Assembly: GCA_030278955.1 (NCBI GenBank)
Contig: JAOANR010000014.1
Span: 37,337,453-37,401,452, forward strand
Direction: 5' to 3'
DNA from: Hygrophila difformis
Taxonomy: Eukaryota; Streptophyta; Magnoliopsida; Lamiales; Acanthaceae
Length of the DNA: 64,000 nt
Positions 56,633 through 64,000 of the stretch are shown here, one piece after another; the stretch's first letter is position 1, and the number at the start of each line of letters is the position of its first letter. Both the position numbers and the translations under genes were made by a program. The notes under the pieces are model-generated. The model was given only the letters and a program-made list of their open reading frames with translations, was not told the origin of the DNA and did no database searches.

Positions 56633-59600
56633 GTGACTTCTCAACAAAAGGCTTCACAAGTTTCTTGTGTTATCGATCTGACCAATGATAAGGAAAATTC
56701 TCCAATTATATTTGATCGAACAAGAAACGTAGATACAAATGCTAAATGTAGTTCTTTGAGTAATAAGAGAAGGCAGCCAAATGATGGAGCCCCACTTCCA
56801 GTCAATAAGAGGCGGCATGGTTAGTGAAATAAAATGCACATATGCTTATTACCTCTAATTCATTCTTAGTAGTAAACTGTTATATTATCTATATTTTTTG
56901 CTACTCAGAATTAGAACGGAATATAATACCTTCATTGCTCACACAACAATCTGGAATAACTGTGGACGGTGGTCATATTAACTTACGACAGTTAAATGAT
57001 GAGAATACATTCGAAGAATTTACTAACCAAAATGGTATGGTCTAATTAAATTTTAATTGTATTTTATTTGTTGTGTAAGAAATGAATATTTATGTACAAT
57101 TTATAATTCGCAGGTGGAGTTACCGTATTGCAAGATGTATCTGGAAATATTAGTGAAGGTAATTTTATGCTGCAGTGTGTGTATATATATTTGCAATTTA
57201 GTCCTATAACTTTTTGGAATCATTTACAGTGTGTTAGTATGTCTAATGAATTATGTTTTATTAGAATACTATGATATTGGAGACCCTGTTCATACATGTG
57301 ACAATTGTTTGGCCAATTTTTGGTATGATGAGAGATCCTTTAAACATTTCAAGCAAGGCCGGCCAACATATTCAAGTTGTTGTTTAAATGGAAAGGTTAT
57401 GCTGCCTAAAAGTCCCAATCCTCCCCCTCTTTTAAGGGATTTGTATAGCGGTAATTGTAAGCGGAGCACAAATTTTCTCCAACAGATTCGATCCTACAAC
57501 AGCATGTTCAGTTTTACTTCAATGGGTGGTAAAATTGATAGGAGTCTCAACACTGGCAATTCACCTCCTATAATTCGTCTCATGGGTCAAAACTATCACA
57601 AGATTGGAAACTTGCTGCCCGATGAAGGCAAACCTCCAAAATTTAGCCAATTATACATATATGATACAGAACATGAGGTTGAAAATAGGATCAAAGCAGT
57701 CAGGTAAATTTTTATAAATTTTTAGTTCAGTTCAAATTTGTTTTTGTTTTCATACAAAAAATTTGTTCTTTATATTACACTGTAATTGAACAAGGGTAGT
57801 ACAGGAAAAGAAAATTTGAACCCCGATACCGTTGCAGCCCTCATTCAGATGCTAGACACACATAATGTTTTGGCACAAACATATAGGATGGCAAGGGATA
57901 AGTTGAATCAATTCAACGCTGGAACTCAACTAAGGTTTAAACTAATTGGGAGAAGAGACCGTGATGCTAGAACCTATAATGTTCCTGTAGCATCAGAGAT
58001 TGCGGCTTTAATCGTTGGAGATTTGGATGATAGCATTGAACCAAGGGATATCGTTGTGGAAACAAAAGGTGGTGACATACACCACATATCTGAGCTGCAT
58101 CCAGCTTACCTTTCACTACAATATCCTCTTTTATTCCCATATGGTGAAGATGGTTTTAGAGATGGTATATTGGTTGGTGATAATAATCCCAATGTTACAA
58201 ATCTTAAGAGGAAAAAACTATCGCTCAGGGAATTCATTTCATACAGAATTCATTTTAGGGAAAATGAGCTATCCTTGATATTGCATTCAAGGAGACTATT
58301 CCAGCAATTTCTGGTGGATACCTATGCGATGGTTGAATCACAAAGAATTTCTTATGTAAGGAACAATCAAAAGAAACTTCGATGTGAGATATACAGTGGA
58401 CTGCAAGATGCTCTTTTAAATGGTGAATCAGATACAAGGAATGTTGGAAAGCGAATTATTCTGCCATCTTCATTCACTGGAGGAGCAAGGTACATGATAC
58501 AAAACTATCAAGATGCCATTGCAATCTGTGGCTGGGCAAGATACCCTAATCTTTTTATTACCTTCACCTGCAATCCTAACTGGCCAGAAATTACAAGGTA
58601 TCTTAGAAAGCATAAACTCACTGCATCAGACAGACCTGATGTACTTGCTAGAGTGTTCAAGATGAAAGTGGACAAGATGATTGTGGATTTTAAAAATAAC
58701 ATTTTCGGTTTAATTAGTGCAGGTAATTTATATTTTGTTGTGTTAAATTCATGTCCTGCCTTAGTATTGAAGGTCTGTTTTATGTTTAACTTTATATTCA
58801 TGTCATACAGTCGTGTACACAATTGAATTTCAAAAGCGTGGTCTTCCGCATGCACACATTCTACTCTTTCTGAAAAAACCAAATGTTAATGCAACTCCTG
58901 AGGATATTAACAAGGTATATCAGCTGAGATACCCGATGAAAAAACTGATCCTGCATATTATGAAGATGTTTCTGAATTCATGATACATGGTTCATGTGGG
59001 GTAGCAAGAACGAATTCTCCTTGCATGATGGATGGGAGATGTTCGAAGCACTATCCAAAGAGTTTTGTTGCATTAACAAGTGTTGATGATAATGGTTACC
59101 CTGTATATAGACGTCGGGATAATGGACGTTTCATTGACAAGAATGGAGTGCGTCTTGATAACCGTAGTGTGGTTCCCCATAATCGTTCTCTACTCATGAA
59201 ATATCGTGCTCATATAAATGTTGAATGGTGTAATCAGAGCCGCTCGATCAAGTATTTATTCAAATACGTGCACAAAGGACATGATCTAGTCACAGCCGGT
59301 TTTTATCAATCTACTGAAAATTGCCCGTCAGGAAAGACCACCGATGAAACGAAGATTTTCTATGATTGTAGGTACGTATCATCATGTGAAGCTGCATGGA
59401 GGTTATTCATGTTTGACATACATTATAGAACCCCTCCTGTTGAGAGATTGTCCTTCCATCTGCCAGGCCAGCAACCTGTTTGTTTTTCGGATACAGATGA
59501 TGTTGGCAATTTAATCGAGCGCGCGACAATGAGAGAAAGTAAATTCATTGGATGGTTTAGAGCGAATTCCATTTATCCAGAGGCGAGAGGGCTAACCTAT

Positions 59601-61795
59601 ACTCAATTTCCTTCAAAATTTGTTTGGAAAGTCGATAGTAGGGTCTGGCAGCCAAGGAAAAGGGGGTTTTCAGTCGGTAGAATACATTGTGTTCATCCAT
59701 CCTCAGGTGAATTATACTACTTGAGATGCCTCCTTAATGTAGTTCGTGGTCCTACAAGTTATGAAGAACTCAGGTGTGTCAATGGTGTGCAGCATGCAAC
59801 CTTTAAAGAAGCGTGCTATTCATTGGGATTGTTAGATGATGATCGTGAATATATTGATGCTATTGAAGAAGCAAGTCACTGGGCCTCTTCGATTTCGTTA
59901 CGGAATCTCTTTGTGTCAATGATGCTTTCTGATAGTGTTTTGGATCCTGGCATTATATGGACCAGGTGTTGGAGATATTTCTCGGATGATATAGTCCATG
60001 ACATAAATAAAAATTCTATATCAGGTGAATTAATATAGATAATAATATTGTTCAACTTTTATTTTTATGTATATTCAGTTTTAACATCAATAATTATAGA
60101 TTTTCTAACAAGGTTATTTAATTCGAACAGGCATTGACATATCTGATGATGAGTTGGAAAATTTCACTCTTATTGCTATTGAGAAGCTTATGCAACGGAT
60201 CGGTAGAAGTCTTCGCGAATTCCCAACAATGCCATATCCTTCTGGAGATGTATCATTTTCGAATGAGAATTTGTTACTGATGCAAGAATTATCATATGAT
60301 CGTAGTGCAATGCAAATGAAGTATGAAGAATTCCTCCAAAAATGTACTCTGGAGCAGCGCACAATACACGACAGAGTTCTAACTGCTATAAATACTGGAA
60401 GAGGTGGTTTCTTCTTTGTTTATGGATATGGAGGAACGGGAAAGACATTTGTCTGGAATGGCTTATCCGCTGCTCTACGAAGGGAAGGCAAAATAGTACT
60501 AAATGTAGCATCAAGTGGAATTGCTTCTTTGTTGCTTCCAGGGGGCCGAACTGCTCACTCTCGCTTTAAGATTCCTCTTGAAATAACTGAAGATTCGACA
60601 TGCAATATTAAACAGTCCACTCATCTTGCGGAGCTAATTCAGAAGGCATCTCTAATCATATGGGATGAAGCACCAATGACACATAGACATTGTTTTGAGG
60701 CATTGGACAGGACAATGCGTGATCTCATGCACTGTATTCATGCAGATTCAAACAATGTTGTGTTTGGCAGGAAAACAATTGTATTGGGTGGTGATTTTAG
60801 ACAGATACTCCCTGTTATACCCAAAGGAAGGAGGCAAGAAATTGTCAATGCGACCTTGACATCTTCGTATCTTTGGAAACATTGTACAGTTCTATACTTA
60901 ACTGAAAACATGCGCCTTCGTACAGCTTCTACAACCGATGAGAACTGTGAAATACAGAAGTTTGCAACCTGGCTGTCAGCTATAGGTGATGGACGAATCC
61001 GATTCGAACGAGGGAGAAGCAAAAATTGATATAGCAGATGAGTTATTGGTCAAGTATTCAGATGATCCAGTTTCTTCTATTGTAGAAGCAATCTATCCGT
61101 TCTTCTTGAAAAACATGCCTGACCATGCTTACTTAAAGGAGAGAGCTATTTTATGCCCGACCATCAAGGCCGTTGACATGATTAATGAGCATATGCTTTC
61201 AATGAACATGAACGAAGAGAGAACATATTTCAGTGCAGATAGAGCTACAAAAGCTGATAGTAACGCCTCACTGTTGGCTGACATTCATACTGTGGAATTT
61301 CTCAATACCTTAAATTCCTCTGGATTTCCCGTGCATTGCCTCCGGCTGAAGGTAGGTACTCCAGTGATGCTCATTCGAAATATTGATCCACTTAATGGTC
61401 TATGTAATGGTACAAGGTTAATCATCACACATCTTGGAAGCAATGTGTTGCAAGGTGAAGTGCTGACAGGTGAAAATGTTGGAGCAAAAGTTCTAATTCC
61501 AATGATGTCTCTAACAATGTCGGATCCACGTCTCCCTTTCAAATTCGACCGGAAGCAATTCCCACTTATACTTTGCTATGCAATGACAATTAACAAAAGC
61601 CAAGGTCAGTCACTACACAAAGTGGGAATATTCTTGAACAAGCCCGTCTTCACCCATGGTCAATTATATGTTGCTGCTTCTAGAGTAACAACGCGTGCTG
61701 GATTGAAGATCATTATTTGCGATGACGATGATGCGGATTCCGATAGACAGTCCACTCTTAATGTTGTGTACCAAGAAGTGTTACAAAACATATGA
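56633..61795 (+). pseudogene. RepHel: Helitron Rep/helicase (RepHel), two frameshifts
   Basis: Proposed exons are 56633-56819, 56909-57034, 57114-57158, 57265-57703, 57800-58722, 58811-60024 and 60131-61795, about 1,530 codons, a usual length for plant RepHel. Visible parts are a Cys-rich start (HTCDNCLANFWYDER), a Helitron N-terminal block (HISELHPAYLSLQYPLLFPY; GWARYPNLFITFTCNPNWPE), the HUH nuclease motif (GLPHAHILLFL, about 58845), the two-Tyr motif (IKYLFKYVHKG, about 59250) and PIF1 helicase motifs GYGGTGKT, IIWDEAPM, GGDFRQILPV, AMTINKSQGQS and YVAASRV. RepHel nicks, unwinds and rejoins element ends. The frame breaks at 58915-58916 (after DINK) and between about 60991 and 61010 (after AIGDGRI), so one polypeptide cannot be made. 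Motif residues are otherwise intact. Confidence 0.93.
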
Positions 61796-62289
61796 ATTTT
61801 GTTGGTAATTGCGACATTGTTTTCCATGTGATTTGTTTTCAAAAATCAAGTGTTTTGAAGTTTGTGCTTGTGTAGATCATTTGTTGTGTTCATTTGTTGT
61901 GATTCTTCTCATATTGGCGGACTGTCCGTAATGGAAAACTAAGTCAATTTCGGCATCTCATTTTGTTTTTTGAAAGTTGGTTCTTCTCAATTTATTAGTT
62001 TATTATTGGATGGGAACATTAATTTTTATTTTACATAGAGTTTAAAAAATTTAATTGTATCCATGCAAAAAACTTTATAAACTGATTATTTAATGGACAG
62101 TATATAAATTTATAAGATTTGTGTTTGATTTTCAATAGATATTAAGTTGTTTGACATTTTTTTAAATGGTTTTTCCTGTGTTTAATATTTGTCGGGCACT
62201 TTTGCCTTCTATAATTCAGAAATTAATCGATTCAATTTATGAGTTATATAACAAATGTTTTGTTAGGAAAAACGAAAACCTTATAAAAT
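61796..62289. other. 3' non-coding region of the Helitron
   Basis: AT-rich sequence between the RepHel stop and the terminal hairpin. No gene seen. Confidence 0.6.
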
Positions 62290-62317
62290 CCGCGGGTACC
62301 GCGGGTGAAAATACTAG
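62290..62317 (+). repeat. Helitron 3' terminus (hairpin and CTAG)
   Basis: CCGCGGGTACCGCGGG palindrome followed by TGAAAATA and CTAG, then host T. Same hairpin core as the ends at 38.6, 40.05 and 40.28 kb, so both Helitrons belong to one family by their 3' ends. Confidence 0.85.
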
Positions 62318-63011
62318 TTCATACATATGGTAGTATAATTACATATTTTGTTTCCTTATTAACATTGTGGTAACTGAATATATTTTTGGGCTAATTTAAT
62401 AACCGAATTTGTTGGCATTGATTGTGGAGGACTGTAATTCTCCCACACGTGTAATGGGCCACCATTATTCTACATCATTTGGTTCAGTTTTAAATAGTAA
62501 AAGTGCTTCATTAGTTGAATACAGGTGTTCCACTGGTGACATGTATATGTTCTGGCAAAAAATAAGCCATGCTCACTTGTTATGAGATGTGTGCTGTACT
62601 GGTCGACAGTGTGTTCTGTGAACTCTTAGATGCTATTCACAAACTGTTTAATATTCTTATCTCTAAAATACATCGTATGTGCTGCCAAGAAGATGGCAGT
62701 GTGTTCTGTGTACTCTTATTATATTCTATTCACATCCCTCTTAATTTTATTGTCTCTAAAATAAATCGTATGCTGTGGAATGGAAAGATCCTCCTAAATT
62801 GACGTTAATCCCACTAATTTGGGTAATTAAATATCCACCTTCCATTTGTTATTAATTGGCTTTAATTGGAAAGAAATGTCAGCCCTATGCACGTACACTA
62901 ACTAGCTTATTTGAGAACACGTCTGCATATGGGGATAATTATTTGTCAGCATAGTAACTCAATTGGTAGTACGTAGCCCCAGCCCACCAGACGGCCAAAA
63001 GTAATGAATAA
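62318..63011. other. Intergenic flank of the Helitron
   Basis: No credible gene. Contains a near-repeat of about 85 bp (GGCAGTGTGTTCTGTG/GACAGTGTGTTCTGTGAACT and CTCTAAAATACATCGTATG/CTCTAAAATAAATCGTATG) near 62607-62680 and 62695-62775. Confidence 0.5.
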
Positions 63012-63895
63012 GGGCCGTTTGGATTGGTTTTTGAAAAAAGCAGAAGCCAAAAGTAGAAGTAGAAACAGAAGTTATTTGAAAAGCGGCTTTTTCTAAAAAA
63101 AAATATGTTTGGATGAATAAAAATGAAAAGTGCTTTTGGAATGTAGTAATTACTAAAAAGGACGTGATACTTAATATGATAATAAGATATATTTATAGTG
63201 TAATTTATATTAAGTAGTGGGGGTATTTAAGTCATTGCGCATTTTACGAGGTGCTTTTGGCTTCTGCTTTTGGGAGAAGCTGGGCTGCTTCTCCCAGAAG
63301 CACTTTTTTGGCTTTTCGAGGTGTTTTTGCTTTTTTTTAAAAGCCAAAACAAACACCTAATTTCCATTAGAATAGCGCGTTTGGATTGGCTTCTAGGGAG
63401 GTGCTTTTGGCTTTTGCTTCTGCCAAAAGCACTTCTGGTAGAAATTAGGTGTTTGTTTTGGCTTTTAAGAAAAAGCAAAAGCACCTCGAAAAGCGAAAAA
63501 AGTGCTTCTGGAAGAAGCAGCCCAGGGGTGCTTCTTCCAAAAGCAGAAGCCAAAAGCACCTCGTAAAATGTGCAAGGACTTAAATACCCCCACTACTTAA
63601 GATAAATTACACTATTAATATATCTTATTATCATATTAAGTAGCATGTCCTTTTTGGTAATTACCACACTCTAAAAGCACTTTTCATTTTCATTCATCCA
63701 AACATATTTTTTAGAATAAGCCGCTTTTCAAACATTCCATCCAAACACAAAAATTACATGCTTTTGCTTTTGACTTCTGCTTCTGCTTCTACTTTTGGCT
63801 TCTGCTTTTTTCAAAAGCCAATCCAAACGGGCCCGAAGTGATTTTGGCATAAGCAAAAGCCAAAAGCACTTTTCTAGAAGTCATTCCAAACGGCC
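63012..63895. repeat. Nested foldback MITE, GGCCGTTTGGATT ends
   Basis: GGCCGTTTGGATTGG (63013) pairs with CCAATCCAAACGGGCC (about 63818-63833). An outer half-copy adds AAAAGCCAAAAGCAC ... TTCCAAACGGCC at 63893. Arms carry many AGAAGCCAAAAGC/GCTTTTGGCTTCT words. AAGTAGTGGGGGTATTTAAG and its inverse CTTAAATACCCCCACTACTT face each other. An internal GCGCGTTTGGATTGGCTTCT at 63377 marks a further end. The ends resemble hAT-type MITEs; no transposase. Shadow ORFs on both strands are not genes. Confidence 0.85.
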
Positions 63896-64000
63896 TCTAA
63901 TAAAGTGACATTTTAATTAATTAGATATACATTTAAAATTAAATAATCTGATTATAAATGCAATAATCGGAAAAAAAATCTTTCATTCTGTAAAATAAGA

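Larger units (their letters stand above)
43755..62317 (+). mobile_element. 18.6-kb Helitron with RPA, F-box and RepHel genes
   Basis: The 5' end TCCTTTATAACATATAAAG follows A43754. The 3' end has a CCGCGGGTACCGCGGG-type hairpin (62290-62305) and CTAG (62314-62317) followed by T. There is no target duplication, as for Helitrons. The 5' 150 bp resembles the start of the decayed Helitron at 31823. In order on the plus strand it holds an unknown ORF (44319), duplicated non-coding DNA (45.6-49.9 kb), an RPA1-like gene (50413-52529), an F-box gene (54724-55596) and RepHel (56633-61795). Ends are inferred by motif; a related unoccupied site at 16.9 kb supports them. Confidence 0.75.

Noticed and set aside
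63227..63566. Overlapping ORFs on both strands at the window end
   Set aside because: Both are mirror translations of the foldback arms (AAGC/GCTT repeats).
1..64000. Horizontal transfer from bacteria, an organelle insertion or a viral integration
   Set aside because: No rRNA, plastid or mitochondrial genes, bacterial operon structure or viral genes were recognised. All recognisable parts are plant nuclear transposons or plant genes.

Overview
The window is plant nuclear DNA, most likely from a eudicot. It is AT-rich, has GT-AG introns, and carries plant F-box, MuDR, Ty1/copia, Helitron, LINE, tRNA-SINE, CACTA and Stowaway-type repeats. An asterid/Lamiales source is possible from the style of the repeats, but that is a guess. 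Almost everything recognisable is mobile DNA or sequence carried by it. I see no bacterial, organellar or viral segment.

Layout. 1-3.4 kb: non-coding DNA with one F-box-like ORF (1061-1786). 3.44-7.7 kb: a probable very long LTR of a Tat-like Ty3/gypsy element, containing arrays of short CpG-rich inverted repeats (TACGACGC/GCGTCGTA). 8.9-18.2 kb: a decayed Mutator-like region. It has a transposon-associated plus-strand ORF (8928-9901), a MuDR transposase pseudogene on the minus strand (15708 to 11542) interrupted by a 917-bp solo-LTR-like insertion with a 5-bp target duplication, and a degenerate Ulp1/C48-like protease piece on the plus strand (about 17.9-18.2 kb). 22.97-27.6 kb: a young copia element with 177-bp LTRs that read identically, but with two frameshifts in pol. 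27.6-31.8 kb: intergenic DNA with a possible host-gene relic and a 217-bp mini-CACTA. 31.82-40.30 kb: a decayed Helitron with LINE insertions, repeated fragments of its own helicase 3' end and three terminal hairpins. 40.3-43.75 kb: SINE, Stowaway and foldback elements.

43.755-62.317 kb is the main object: an apparent 18.6-kb Helitron. It has a TC 5' end, a GC-rich 3' hairpin followed by CTAG, and A/T at the insertion point. Inside, all on the plus strand, are an unknown 162-aa ORF, tandemly duplicated AT-rich DNA, an eight-exon RPA1-like gene, a three-exon F-box gene and a multi-exon Rep/PIF1 helicase gene. RPA and RepHel are the expected pair for rolling-circle transposition: a single-strand DNA binding protein plus HUH nuclease/helicase. 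The F-box gene looks like cargo and resembles the F-box ORF at 1.06 kb. RPA has one in-frame TAG and RepHel has two frameshifts, so this copy is probably inactive though fairly young. A diverged repeat at 16.83-16.99 kb resembles the two Helitron flanks joined together, as an unoccupied relative of the insertion site would.

The last 1.7 kb is intergenic and ends in a nested foldback repeat. Exon boundaries were inferred by eye from splice consensus, reading frame and family motifs; no alignment or database search was run.
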